Shown here in pieces: positions 44,443 through 57,315 of a DNA stretch of 64,000 bases. The notes below the pieces were generated by a model. It had not been told where the DNA came from and did not search any database. It worked only from the letters and a program-made list of their open reading frames with translations. Position numbers and translations under genes: made by a program. The stretch comes from Bordetella genomosp. 9 (GTDB lineage Bacteria; Pseudomonadota; Gammaproteobacteria; Burkholderiales; Burkholderiaceae_B), in contig NZ_NEVJ01000003.1 of the NCBI RefSeq assembly GCF_002261425.1, forward strand, positions 1,054,001 through 1,118,000. Reading direction: 5' to 3'. Every line of letters begins with the position of its first letter. Positions within the stretch are counted from its first letter, which is position 1.

Positions 44443-47400
44443 ATGGAGAAACGCGGCTATTGCACGCTCTGCCGCTCGCGCTGCGGCACCCGCAACATCG
44501 TCCAGGACGATGCGCTGGTGCGCGTGGTGCCCGACACCGACCACCCCACCGGCCAGTCGATGTGCATGAAGGGCCGCGCCGCGCCCGAGTTGCTGCACAG
44601 CCCGCATCGCCTGCTCTACCCGATGCGCCGCACCCGCCCCAAGGATGGCGGCGACCCCGGCTGGCAACGCATAAGCTGGGAAGAAGCCTTGCGGGAGACC
44701 GCCGCCCGGCTCGATGCCGTCCGGCGCGAGAACGGCGCGGAAGCCGTGGCCTTCGGTGTGACCACGCCCAGCGGCACGCCGCTGTCGGACAGCATCGACT
44801 GGATCGAGCGCTTCGTGCGCGGCTTTGGCAGCCCCAACATCTGCTACGCCACTGAAATCTGCAATTGGCACAAGGACTACGCGCACGCCTTCACCTACGG
44901 CTGCGGCATGCCGACGGCCGACTATTCCAACAGCGCGCTCATCATGTTGTGGGGGCACAACCCCGCCAATACCTGGCTGGCGCAGGCCCATGCCGTGGGG
45001 CTCGGCCGCGCCGCCGGTGCCCGGCTGCTGGTCGTCGACCCGCGACGCACGGCGCTGGCGGCGCAGGCGGACGCCTGGCTGCAGGTGCGGCCCGGCACGG
45101 ATGCCGCGCTGGCCCTGGGCCTGGCGCGTCTGCTGATCGAGACGGGCGGCTACGACGCGGCCTTCGTGCGCGACTGGACCAACGCTCCGCTGCTGGTGCG
45201 GGACGATACGGGCATGTTCCTGCGCGCAAGCGAGGTCGCCGAGGTGGACATGGATGCGTATGAGCGGTCATTTCCAGCACCCGGCAGCGCGGATACGGCC
45301 GCCGTCTACGCCGCCTGGGACGGCGTATCGGGCGCCGCCGTCGCCTATGACACCCGTCGCACCGCCGCTGCGCAAGGCGGCGACCGCTACGCGCTGCGCG
45401 GCGCCTGCGACATCCGGCTGCGCCAGGGAGGCCTTGTCCGTTGCCGTCCCGTATTCGACCTGCTGGCAGCGCAGTGCGCGGCCTATACGCCCGACCACGT
45501 CGCCGGGATCACCGGTGTGCCGCCGGAACAACTACGGTCCGCCGCGCGGCTCATCGCCGAAGCGCCCAGCGTGGCCTACCACGCCTGGACCGGCATCGGC
45601 CAGCAGGGTAACGCCACGCAGACCGAGCGCGCCATCGCCGTGCTGTATGCCCTGACCGGCAGCTTCGACGCCCCAGGCGGCAACCGCATCTATCCCCGGC
45701 AACCGGTAGTCGCCGTCAACGGCATGGACCTGATCGCGCCGGAACAGCGTGCCAAGGCGCTGGGACTGGCGGAACGCCCGCTGGGACCGCCGGCCCAGGG
45801 CTGGATCACCGCGCGCGACCTGTATGGCGCCATCCTCCACGGCACGCCCTACCGGGTGCGCGCCATGGTCGCCTTCGGCACCAATCCCCTCGTGTCCCAA
45901 GCGGACGTGGACATGGGACAGGCCGCCTTGGGCGCGTTGGAATTCCACGTGCATTGCGACCTCTTCGAGACGCCGTCGGCGCGCTACGCCGACATCCTGC
46001 TGCCGATCAATACGCCATGGGAGCGCGAAGGCCTGCGCGTGGGATTCGAGATCACGGCACGGGCGCAGGAGCTGGTCCAGCTGCGGCCACGCATGGTTTC
46101 GCCGCGCGGCGAATCGCGTTCCGACAACGACATCGTCTTCGACCTCGCATGCCGGCTGGGCATGTCCGAGCTGTTCTTCGACGGCAGCCTCGAACGGGGC
46201 TGGAACCATATGCTGGCCCCGCTGGGCATTACGGTGGCCGACCTGCGCGGCGCCGAAGGCGGGATGCGCATGCCGCTCACGCACCGGGACCGCAAGTATG
46301 CCGCCCCGGACAACGATACAGGCGCGCATGGGAACCCCGCCGCGCCGCCCGGCCGCGCGACCGGGCTGGTCGCGGGTTTCGCCACCGAGACGCGGCGCGT
46401 CGAGCTCTATTCGGAACGCCTGCTGCGCCATGGCTATGCGCCGCTGCCGTTCCACCGCGCACCGCCGGACGCCCCGCATGGCGGCGATGATTATCCTGTC
46501 GCGCTGACCAGCGCCAAGAGCGGCTATTACTGCCATAGCCAGCACCGCGCGCTGCCATCCCTGCGCAAGCGCGATCCGTTACCGCGCATCGGCCTGCATC
46601 CCGCGCTGGCCGCCCGCCACGAGATCGCCGACGGGGATTGGGTCCGTGTCCGCACGCGCACCGGCCAGGCGCGCTTCGTCGCGCGCATGCAGGCGGACCT
46701 GCCGGAAGACGTCGCCGTCGCCGACTACGGGTGGTGGCAGGCCTGCCCGGAGCTGGGCCGCGACGGCTTCCCTGTCCAAGGCCAGGGCAACAGCAACTAC
46801 AACGCGCTGATCTCCGCCGACATGGCCGATCCGGTCAGCGGCTCGGTGCCGATGCGCGCCTGTGCCTGCGCCATCGAGCGGGATCCTGCCAGCGATCCCG
46901 CGCGCCGTGCGTGGACCGGCTTCCGGCCATTCCGGGTCGCCGCCCTGACGCCCCGCGCGAACGACGTACTGGAGATCGCCTTCGCGCCGGTGGACGACCA
47001 GGGTTTGCCCGATCCCGAACCCGGGCAGCACATCACCCTGCGCGTGGCCGCCCAGGCGCAGGGCGACGCGGAAGACGCCCACGGGCCGATCACGCGGGCC
47101 TACTCGCTGATCGACCCCGCCTCGAATGCCGGACGCGGCCGCTACACCATCGCGGTACGCCGGCAGCAAGGCAGCACGGACGAAGGCCAGCCGTGGCAGG
47201 GCCGGATGTCCGGCCACCTGCACACCCGCCTGCACGTCGGCGACGTCGTCGGTCTGGGCGCCCCGGGGGGCAGCTTCATCGTGCCCATGCGGTCGCCGCA
47301 GCCGGTGGTGCTATTCGCGGGCGGCATCGGCATCACGCCCTTCCTGGCCTACCTGGAATCGCTGGCCGCTCTACCCGACGCGCAACGCGCGTGCATGCCA

Positions 47401-47979
47401 GAGGTATGGCTGCATTACGCGAACCGGACGCCGCACAGCGCCGCCTATGCCGGCCGCCTTGCCGAACTGGCGTCGCGGCTGCCGCGGCTTGCCGTTCATC
47501 GCTACTACAGCGGCGCCCAGGACACCCCCGGCGCCGCCGGCCGCCACGCGACCGCCGCCGCGGTGCCGGATGCATTGATCCGGGCGCGCGCCCGCTTCTA
47601 CCTGTGCGGACCCGCGGCCATGATGCGCGCGATCACCGAGGGCCTGGCGGCGCGCGGCGTGCCAGCCTTCGATATCTTCAGCGAAACTTTCCGTTCGCCG
47701 GCGCCCGTCGACGTGGATCCGTCGCGCCGATATGCGGTGCGCTTCGCGCGTTCCCGGGCCGAGGCCGCATGGTCGGCGCGCGACGGCGCCTTGTTGTCCT
47801 TCGCCGAGAACCTCGGACTCGCCTTGCCCAGCGGCTGCCGGGTCGGCCAGTGCGAGAGCTGCGCGGTGCGCATCGTGCGCGGCCAGGTACGCCACCTGCA
47901 CGGCGCGGAACCGGAGGATCCGGATGTATGCCTTGCCTGCCAGGCCGTCCCCGTGACGGACCTGGTCCTGGACGCCTGA
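44443..47979 (+). CDS. Molybdopterin oxidoreductase fused to an FMN/NAD/[2Fe-2S] reductase
   Basis: Single polypeptide of 1178 residues. Residues 1 to about 815 are a DMSO-reductase-family molybdoenzyme: a [4Fe-4S] site (C7, C10, C14, C41), C140 in TEICNWHKDY as a candidate Mo ligand, and the C-terminal cofactor lid SAKSGYYCHSQHRALPSLRK. Residues about 822-1178 are a phthalate-dioxygenase-reductase module: flavin motif R885-AYS, NAD loop GGIGITPF (960-967), and a plant-type ferredoxin with C1132, C1137, C1140 and probably C1166. No Tat signal, so cytosolic. Electrons could run from NAD(P)H to Mo within one protein. The ATG at 44443 is preferred over an in-frame TTG at 44413. Substrate unknown. 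Confidence 0.88.
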   Translation: MEKRGYCTLCRSRCGTRNIVQDDALVRVVPDTDHPTGQSMCMKGRAAPELLHSPHRLLYPMRRTRPKDGGDPGWQRISWEEALRETAARLDAVRRENGAEAVAFGVTTPSGTPLSDSIDWIERFVRGFGSPNICYATEICNWHKDYAHAFTYGCGMPTADYSNSALIMLWGHNPANTWLAQAHAVGLGRAAGARLLVVDPRRTALAAQADAWLQVRPGTDAALALGLARLLIETGGYDAAFVRDWTNAPLLVRDDTGMFLRASEVAEVDMDAYERSFPAPGSADTAAVYAAWDGVSGAAVAYDTRRTAAAQGGDRYALRGACDIRLRQGGLVRCRPVFDLLAAQCAAYTPDHVAGITGVPPEQLRSAARLIAEAPSVAYHAWTGIGQQGNATQTERAIAVLYALTGSFDAPGGNRIYPRQPVVAVNGMDLIAPEQRAKALGLAERPLGPPAQGWITARDLYGAILHGTPYRVRAMVAFGTNPLVSQADVDMGQAALGALEFHVHCDLFETPSARYADILLPINTPWEREGLRVGFEITARAQELVQLRPRMVSPRGESRSDNDIVFDLACRLGMSELFFDGSLERGWNHMLAPLGITVADLRGAEGGMRMPLTHRDRKYAAPDNDTGAHGNPAAPPGRATGLVAGFATETRRVELYSERLLRHGYAPLPFHRAPPDAPHGGDDYPVALTSAKSGYYCHSQHRALPSLRKRDPLPRIGLHPALAARHEIADGDWVRVRTRTGQARFVARMQADLPEDVAVADYGWWQACPELGRDGFPVQGQGNSNYNALISADMADPVSGSVPMRACACAIERDPASDPARRAWTGFRPFRVAALTPRANDVLEIAFAPVDDQGLPDPEPGQHITLRVAAQAQGDAEDAHGPITRAYSLIDPASNAGRGRYTIAVRRQQGSTDEGQPWQGRMSGHLHTRLHVGDVVGLGAPGGSFIVPMRSPQPVVLFAGGIGITPFLAYLESLAALPDAQRACMPEVWLHYANRTPHSAAYAGRLAELASRLPRLAVHRYYSGAQDTPGAAGRHATAAAVPDALIRARARFYLCGPAAMMRAITEGLAARGVPAFDIFSETFRSPAPVDVDPSRRYAVRFARSRAEAAWSARDGALLSFAENLGLALPSGCRVGQCESCAVRIVRGQVRHLHGAEPEDPDVCLACQAVPVTDLVLDA

Positions 47980-48064
47980 CGATCGCGGGGCGCGCGTCCA
48001 GCGGAATGGCCGGTCAGGCGACCGAGTAAGAATCTTCTGCCCACAACCATACGAAGGGGAAATC

Positions 48065-49507
48065 ATGAAAGCAGAATCCGTCATCAAACAAGCGCCCGCC
48101 GGCGACAGCGGCGCGCTGGAACGCATGGCCGCGGCGGTCACGCGCTGGTCCGAGAAATGGTTTCCGGACGCCTATATCTTCGCGGTCATCGCCGTGGTGG
48201 TGGTCGCACTGGGCGCCATCGCCAACGGGGCGCCGGCCAAGAGCGTCGGCCTGGCCTTCGGCGATGGCTTCTGGACGCTGATTCCGTTCACGATGCAAAT
48301 GGCGATCGTGGCCATTTCCGGCTACGTCGTGGCGGCCTCGCCGCCCGCCGCCCGGCTGATCGCGTGGCTGGCGCGCCATCCCCGCACGGGACGCGGCGCG
48401 ATCTGCTACGTGGCGCTGATCAGCATCCTGGCATCGCTGCTGAATTGGGCCATCAGCCTGATCTTCAGCGGCCTGCTGGTACGCGCGCTGGCGCGCCGCC
48501 AGGAACTGCGGATGGATTACCGCGCGGCCGGCGCGGCTGCCTACCTGGGCATGGGCGCGACCTGGGCGCTGGGCTTGAGCTCCTCGGCGGCGCAGCTGCA
48601 GGCCAATCCCGCCAGCCTGCCGCCCGCGCTGCTGAAGATCACCGGCGTCATCCCGTTCACGGAAACGATCTTCCTGTGGCAATCCTTCGCGATCGCGGTC
48701 GTCCTGACCGTCGCGTCGATGATCATCGCCTTTTACTCCGCGCCGCAGGGCGACAAGGCCGTGACGGCCGAGCGGCTGGGCGTGGACCTGGGCGCCAGCG
48801 TGGAAAAGGTCGATCCGCCAGCGCGTCCCGGCGACTGGCTGGAATACAGCCCGGTGCTGACCATCCTGCTGGTCGCCCTGGGCGCGACCTGGATCGTCAA
48901 CGAATTCGCCACCAAGGATGCCATCCTGGCGATCTCCAACCTGAACACCTACAACTTCGTGTTCCTGATGCTCGGCATGCTGCTGCACTGGCGTCCGCGC
49001 AGTTTCCTGAACGCGATCACCAAGTCGGTGCCGTCCGTCGGCGGCGTCCTGATCCAGTTCCCGCTATACGGCGGCGTTGCCTACATCCTGACCAAGGCGG
49101 CGGGCGCCGACGGCCAGACCCTGGCCCATATGCTGTCGGCCTTCTTCGTATCGGTGTCGTCGCACGCATCGTTCCCCGCCCTGATGGGGGTTTATTCGGC
49201 GGTACTGGGCTTCTTCGTGCCATCCGGCGGCGGCAAGTGGATCATCGAAGCCCCCTATGTCATGCAGGCCGCCAACGACCTGCACGTGCACCTGGGCTGG
49301 GCCGTGACCGTCTACAACGCGGCCGAGGCCCTGCCCAACCTGATCAACCCGTTCTGGATGCTGCCGCTGCTGGGCGTGCTGGGCGTGCGGGCGCGCGACG
49401 TGGTCGGCTTCACCTTCACGCAACTGATCGTGCACACGCCCATCGTGCTGATCATGCTTTGGGCGCTGGCCGCGACGCTGGAATACAAGCCGCCGGTCAT
49501 GCCCTGA
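48065..49507 (+). CDS. atoE: Short-chain fatty acid transporter, AtoE family
   Basis: Inner-membrane carrier of 480 residues with about 12 helices, for example FAVIAVVVVALGAIANGAPA and MLLHWRPRSFLNAITKSVPS. The family imports short-chain fatty acids or acetoacetate. It lies 85 bases behind the molybdoenzyme fusion on the same strand, with GAAGGGGAA before the ATG. It may bring in the substrate of that enzyme or export or recover acetoacetate formed by the BKACE; both are inference. Confidence 0.9.
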   Translation: MKAESVIKQAPAGDSGALERMAAAVTRWSEKWFPDAYIFAVIAVVVVALGAIANGAPAKSVGLAFGDGFWTLIPFTMQMAIVAISGYVVAASPPAARLIAWLARHPRTGRGAICYVALISILASLLNWAISLIFSGLLVRALARRQELRMDYRAAGAAAYLGMGATWALGLSSSAAQLQANPASLPPALLKITGVIPFTETIFLWQSFAIAVVLTVASMIIAFYSAPQGDKAVTAERLGVDLGASVEKVDPPARPGDWLEYSPVLTILLVALGATWIVNEFATKDAILAISNLNTYNFVFLMLGMLLHWRPRSFLNAITKSVPSVGGVLIQFPLYGGVAYILTKAAGADGQTLAHMLSAFFVSVSSHASFPALMGVYSAVLGFFVPSGGGKWIIEAPYVMQAANDLHVHLGWAVTVYNAAEALPNLINPFWMLPLLGVLGVRARDVVGFTFTQLIVHTPIVLIMLWALAATLEYKPPVMP

Positions 49508-49567
49508 CAGGCCGCGCACGCGGACGTGTGATCACCCGACCAATGCGCCGAAGACAGCACGAATACC

Positions 49568-49978
49568 ATGGTCCAACGCTGCATGGCGCAGGATGCGCCC
49601 TCATCCGCCGATATCAGCCGTGTCGTCGCGACCACGCTGAAGCGATCGCAGGACGACCGCAGGACATCGGCCCCGCCCTATCTGGGATACTGCGGCTTCG
49701 ACGCCGCCAAGGCCATCCTGGATCACCTGTATCCCAAAATCGATACAGGCAAAGTCAGATCGTTCGGATCGGGAACGCTGCAGCAGGTAACGTTCTCCAG
49801 CTTGCCGCAGAACGCCTATATGGAAAACTGGGCCTACCTGTACACGCCGGCGGTCTGCGGGAACAATCAGGCGTGCGGGCTGGTCGGCGACTATGACACG
49901 CGCACAGGCGTGCAATTGCGGTGGATCGCCACCGCCGCGCAACAGCTCGGCGGGCCGGCGGCTGCGCCAGGACGTTGA
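49568..49978 (+). pseudogene. Fragment resembling a poly(3-hydroxybutyrate) depolymerase, probably a remnant
   Basis: Open frame of 136 codons. The stretch YCGFDAAKAILDHLYPKID, followed by VRSFGSGTLQQVTF and AYLYTPAVCGNNQACGL, matches the linker region of extracellular type 2 depolymerases just before their second conserved block. What should follow (VALHGC and the rest) is missing, and there is no signal peptide, catalytic Ser motif or ribosome site. I read it as a decayed piece after internal deletion. It could alternatively be a small secreted-protein gene that I do not recognise. Confidence 0.5.
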
Positions 49979-50043
49979 AATCGCACGGACAGCGGGATGC
50001 GCGGCGCGGCGCCGTGCCAGGCGGGCGCCGCGATCGCTTCCGG

Positions 50044-51774
<1,731 letters not shown>

Positions 51775-51862
51775 GAGCTGTCTCCTCGATAGGCCTTTCC
51801 CTGTTGTGCTGCGGACGCGGCCGGGAAAGGCGATGGCCGTGGTCCTTGAAACGGGGTACCGC

Positions 51863-52171
51863 TTATCCCTTGCGCAACACCAGCGCCAGCACCAGCATGG
51901 AGATGACGAAGCCGATCCATACCGACGGCGGCTCGTCCAGCGCGAACCATGCGGTAAAACGTTCGCCCAACCCGACGAAGGCCAGGTTCACCCAGGCCGC
52001 GCACATCAGCCCGATGAACAGGCGATCGCCCCGCGTCGTCGCGATGGGCAGGAAGCCCTTGCGCAGGCGCGTCGGCGAGCGCAGTTCCCACACCGTCATG
52101 CCCGCCAGCATCAGCACGACGCAGCCGAAGAACACGGCGACGGGCGTGGTCCATACCATCCAGTCGAACAT
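51863..52171 (-). CDS. glpU: DUF2160 small membrane protein GlpU
   Basis: Protein of 102 residues with three predicted membrane helices (about 8-28, 48-67 and 82-98). DUF2160 occurs almost only beside GlpV-type glycerol importers. Its role is unknown but it is conserved in position between the permease GlpQ and the binding protein. AGGAG stands before the ATG. An 88-base gap follows before glpV, the largest within this operon. Confidence 0.88.
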   Translation of the reverse strand: MFDWMVWTTPVAVFFGCVVLMLAGMTVWELRSPTRLRKGFLPIATTRGDRLFIGLMCAAWVNLAFVGLGERFTAWFALDEPPSVWIGFVISMLVLALVLRKG

Positions 52172-52180
52172 GGCGAGCTC

Positions 52181-53872
<1,692 letters not shown>

Positions 53873-53876
<4 letters not shown>

Positions 53877-54991
53877 CGCGTCGGCTCCTCCGCCGGATAG
53901 GCACGGCTGTACGGGTTCAATATCGACAGCCACGCCGTGCCCCCGGCCGCGGGCAGGCCGTATCCATCCGCCGCGCCGCCGTCCAGCGGCAGGCGGGCGC
54001 GCAGGGCGTGGCTTTCGTATGCGCCGGTCAGCAGCAGATAGGTGCCGATGTCCTGCACGCGGGTCACCGATACCGGCAAGGCCCCCGGGGTGTCGGGCGC
54101 GCAGGGCCGCACGAACTCCGGCCGTATGCCCAGCGTGAACGCGCCCGACGCGGGCAGTATGGCGGGCAACGTGGCGGCCAGCTCCGCGGGAGGCTCGCCC
54201 AGCGTACGCGTCCCCACCCGCACGCCGCCCGCTTCCCGGCATGCCGGCAGGAAATTCATGCCGGGCGAACCGATGAAGTGCCCGACGAAGGCATGGGCCG
54301 GGCGCAGGAACAGATCGTCGGCCGCGCCGACCTGCATCACCTTGCCGCGCGACATCACCATCACCTGGTCGGCGAAGGTCAGCGCCTCGGTCTGGTCATG
54401 CGTGACGTAGACCAGCGTCAACTTGAATTCCTGGTGGATTTCCTTGAGCTTGCGGCGCAGCTCCCATTTCAGGTGCGGATCGATGACCGTCAGCGGCTCG
54501 TCGAACAGGATGGCCGACACGTCGCTGCGCACCAGTCCGCGCCCCAGCGATATCTTCTGCTTCGCATCGGCCGCCAGCCCGCTCGCGCGCCGGTCCAGCA
54601 CGGCGGACAGCTCCAGCATTTCGGCGATCCGCCCCACCCGATCGCGCACGCGAGCCTCGGGCACCCGGCGATTGCGCAGCGGGAAAGCCAGGTTTTCCGC
54701 CACCGTCATGGTGTCGTACACCACCGGGAACTGGAATACCTGGGCGATGTTGCGCTGCTGCGGCGTCTGGTCCGTCACGTCGCGGCCGTCGAAACGGATG
54801 TTGCCCGCGGACGGGCGCAGCAGGCCGGATATGCAGTTCAGCAAGGTGGTCTTGCCGCAGCCGGACGGTCCCAGCAAGGCGTAGGCGCCGCCGTCGCGAA
54901 AGGTGTACTGCAAGGGCAGCAGGGCATAGTCCTCGTCCCGCCGCGGATCGGGCACGTAGGCGTGCGCAAGATCCAGTTCGATGCTCGCCAT
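53873..54991 (-). CDS. glpT: Glycerol ABC transporter ATPase GlpT, degenerate signature motif
   Basis: ATPase of 372 residues with a C-terminal TOBE-like domain (from about 245). Walker A is GPSGCGKT (41-48), the Q-loop is in QVFQFPV, Walker B is ILFDE (161-165), and the H-loop is H199 in YVTHDQ. The LSGGQ signature is replaced by LAADA (139-143). The ATG at 54991 shares a base with the glpS stop (TGATG). The symbol follows the importer naming and is unrelated to the glycerol-3-phosphate antiporter. Confidence 0.9.
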
Positions 54992-56094
54992 CAACGCGCT
55001 CCCGCCGGCGCCGCCGGGATCGCGCCACGATAGGCGGGCGCCGCCAGCAGCTCGCCGGCGGCATCGAAGGCATAGGTCTGCGCCGGATCGAAATACAGGC
55101 GTATCGCCTGCTCCAGCCCGAAACGATGCACGCCGGTCAGTTGGGCGACCAGGTTTCCCGCCGCGGTGCGGGTATGCACGAAGGTATCCGAGCCGGATAT
55201 CTCGGCCAGCCTGACCGTGCCCTGTACAGAGACGTAGCCGGGCCTATCCCGCAGGTGCAGCGCGCCGGCGCGCAAGCCTGCCGTGATATCGCCCGTGGCG
55301 TCGGCGCCCGCCGGCAGGTCCCTGGCGACGCGCGTGCCGTCCTCCAGCACGAAACCCTGGCCGTCGCGCCGCGCGCGCAGCAGGTTCATCGGGGGATCGC
55401 TGAACACGCGCGCCACGCGTATGGAACGGGGCCGGTGAAAGACCTCGGCGGTCGGGCCGTATTGCAGCAACTCGCCCGCGTCCAGCACGGCGGTATGGCC
55501 GCCCAGCAGCAAGGCTTCGGCCGGGTCGGTGGTCGCGTAGACCACCGTGGCGCGGCCTTCCTGGAACAGCTCGCTGAGTTCGTCGCGCAATTCTTCGCGC
55601 AGCTTGTAGTCCAGGTTGACCAGGGGCTCGTCCAGCAGGACCAGCGGGGCATCCTTGACCAGGGCGCGCGCCAATGCGACGCGTTGCTGCTGACCGCCGG
55701 AAAGCTCGGCCGGATATCGGTCCAGCAGATGATCGATGTGCAGACGGGCCGCCATGGCCCGCACGCGCTCGTCCACTCCCTGGGCGCGGCGCAGCCGTAG
55801 GGGCGAAGCGATGTTGTCGTGGACGTTCATCGACGGATAGTTGATGAACTGCTGGTACACCATGGCGACGTTGCGCTCGCGCACGGGTACCCGCGTGACG
55901 TCGACGCCATCCACCCGGACGGCGCCCTGCGACGGCCGGTCCAGGCCGGCCATGATGCGCATCAGCGACGTTTTGCCCGCCTGGGTCACCCCCAGCAGGA
56001 CAGTCATGGCCCCGGGTTTCGGAGCCAGGTTCATCGGATAGAGCAGGACTTGTGATCCCGCTTGCCGTTGAATCCCTTCCAGCACCAGCTGCAT
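54991..56094 (-). CDS. glpS: Glycerol ABC transporter ATPase GlpS, missing H-loop histidine
   Basis: Partner ATPase of 367 residues and first gene of the importer operon. Walker A is GVTQAGKT (35-42), the Q-loop is at Q81, the signature is a perfect LSGGQ (131-135), and Walker B is LVLLDE (151-156). The H-loop position is T189 (YATTD). A TOBE-like domain fills the last 120 residues or so. No glpR, glpK or glpD is in the window. Confidence 0.9.
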   Translation of the reverse strand: MQLVLEGIQRQAGSQVLLYPMNLAPKPGAMTVLLGVTQAGKTSLMRIMAGLDRPSQGAVRVDGVDVTRVPVRERNVAMVYQQFINYPSMNVHDNIASPLRLRRAQGVDERVRAMAARLHIDHLLDRYPAELSGGQQQRVALARALVKDAPLVLLDEPLVNLDYKLREELRDELSELFQEGRATVVYATTDPAEALLLGGHTAVLDAGELLQYGPTAEVFHRPRSIRVARVFSDPPMNLLRARRDGQGFVLEDGTRVARDLPAGADATGDITAGLRAGALHLRDRPGYVSVQGTVRLAEISGSDTFVHTRTAAGNLVAQLTGVHRFGLEQAIRLYFDPAQTYAFDAAGELLAAPAYRGAIPAAPAGAR

Positions 56095-56140
56095 CGCGTC
56101 TCCCGGCGATATTGCTGCGTGATGGCCTGTAGCCAGGCTC

Positions 56141-56159
56141 TAGCTTTCGTATAGCTTTC
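56141..56159. repeat. Two TAGCTTTC direct repeats one helical turn apart, upstream of glpS
   Basis: Copies at 56141-56148 and 56152-56159 with an 11-base period lie 47-65 bases before the glpS start. The spacing would place both on one DNA face, as in operators of DeoR/GlpR-type repressors. No clear promoter hexamers can be fixed. Confidence 0.4.
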
Positions 56160-56204
56160 CGCTTTTGTACAGAAACATCGACGCCGCCGCAAGCGCGCGC
56201 AACA

Positions 56205-57161
56205 TCAATCCACTTCGGCGCCCGAAGACTTCACCGCCGCGCCCCATTTGGCGATCTCGCTCTTGACGAAGGCGCCCGTCTGGGCGGGCGTCATGGCCAT
56301 GGGCTCGGCGCCGCGCTCGCGCAGGTAGCTTTGCATGGCGGGTGAATTCAGGATGGCGCCGATGCGCTGGCTGAGGAAATCCACGATGGGCGCCGGCGTA
56401 TCCTTGGGCGCCAGCACCGCCGCCCAACCTATGGCCTCGAACCCGGGGTAGCCGGATTCCGCGACGGTCGGCACGTCGGGAAGCTGCGGCAGGCGCTTGG
56501 TGGTGGTCACGGCCAGCGCGATGGCCTTGCCGCTTTGCACGTGCGGCAGCCCGGCCGTCACGGAGTCCACCATCAGCGGCACCTGGTTGCCCAGGAAATC
56601 CGCTTGCGCGGGCCCGCTGCCCTTGTACGGAATGTGCCGTATATCGATGTTCGCCGCGGATTTGAACATTTCGGCCGACAGGTGCTGGGTGCCGCCGATG
56701 CCGGCGCTGGCGTAGGCCAGCTCGCCGGGCTTGGCCTTGGCGCGCTCCACCAGTTGCCGCATGGTCTTGATGCCCGATTGCGGATTGGACAGGAACATCA
56801 ACGGGACGGAAAACATGCCGGTCACCGGCGCGAAATCGTTCGCCAGGCTGTAATCCAGCTTTTTGTACAAGGTCTGGTTGACCGCCGCGGCGCTGCCGGC
56901 GATCACCAGCGTATAGCCGTCGGCGGGCGAACGCGCCGCCTGGGCCATGCCGATATTGCTGCCCGCGCCCGCGCGGTTGTCGACGATGATGGGCTGCTTC
57001 AGCTCCGCGCCCAGCTTTTCCGCCAGCGCGCGCGCGAAGATGTCGGTCGCCTGCCCGGGCGGAAACGGCACGATCATGCGGATGGCGTGATCGGGATAAT
57101 CGGCGTGCGCGGCCACGGCGGCCGCCGCCAGCGTTGCGCCGGCGATCAATCGTTTGTACAT
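56205..57161 (-). CDS. Bug/TctC family tripartite tricarboxylate receptor protein
   Basis: Third Bug receptor of the window, 318 residues from [20 protein letters not shown], a Sec signal preceded by GGGAGGGG. The mature protein begins [20 protein letters not shown] and has [26 protein letters not shown] differs from the usual PGGxxD loop, a change at the ligand-facing turn. It stands alone between the glycerol importer and an MFS gene, so its ligand cannot be inferred from neighbours. Confidence 0.92.
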   Translation of the reverse strand: MYKRLIAGATLAAAAVAAHADYPDHAIRMIVPFPPGQATDIFARALAEKLGAELKQPIIVDNRAGAGSNIGMAQAARSPADGYTLVIAGSAAAVNQTLYKKLDYSLANDFAPVTGMFSVPLMFLSNPQSGIKTMRQLVERAKAKPGELAYASAGIGGTQHLSAEMFKSAANIDIRHIPYKGSGPAQADFLGNQVPLMVDSVTAGLPHVQSGKAIALAVTTTKRLPQLPDVPTVAESGYPGFEAIGWAAVLAPKDTPAPIVDFLSQRIGAILNSPAMQSYLRERGAEPMAMTPAQTGAFVKSEIAKWGAAVKSSGAEVD

Positions 57162-57315
57162 GGTCCCCTCCCAGGATGCCAGTCTTTGCGAGGTTCGCAT
57201 TATGGCCGATGGCGGGACGGCGTTGCCCTGCTCCCTTGCCCGGCGCTACCGCTGCTCTGCCGCAACGGTACCGTTTCGCCGGCGCATCGCGGCCAAGGCC
57301 GCCGCGCCGTCGACC

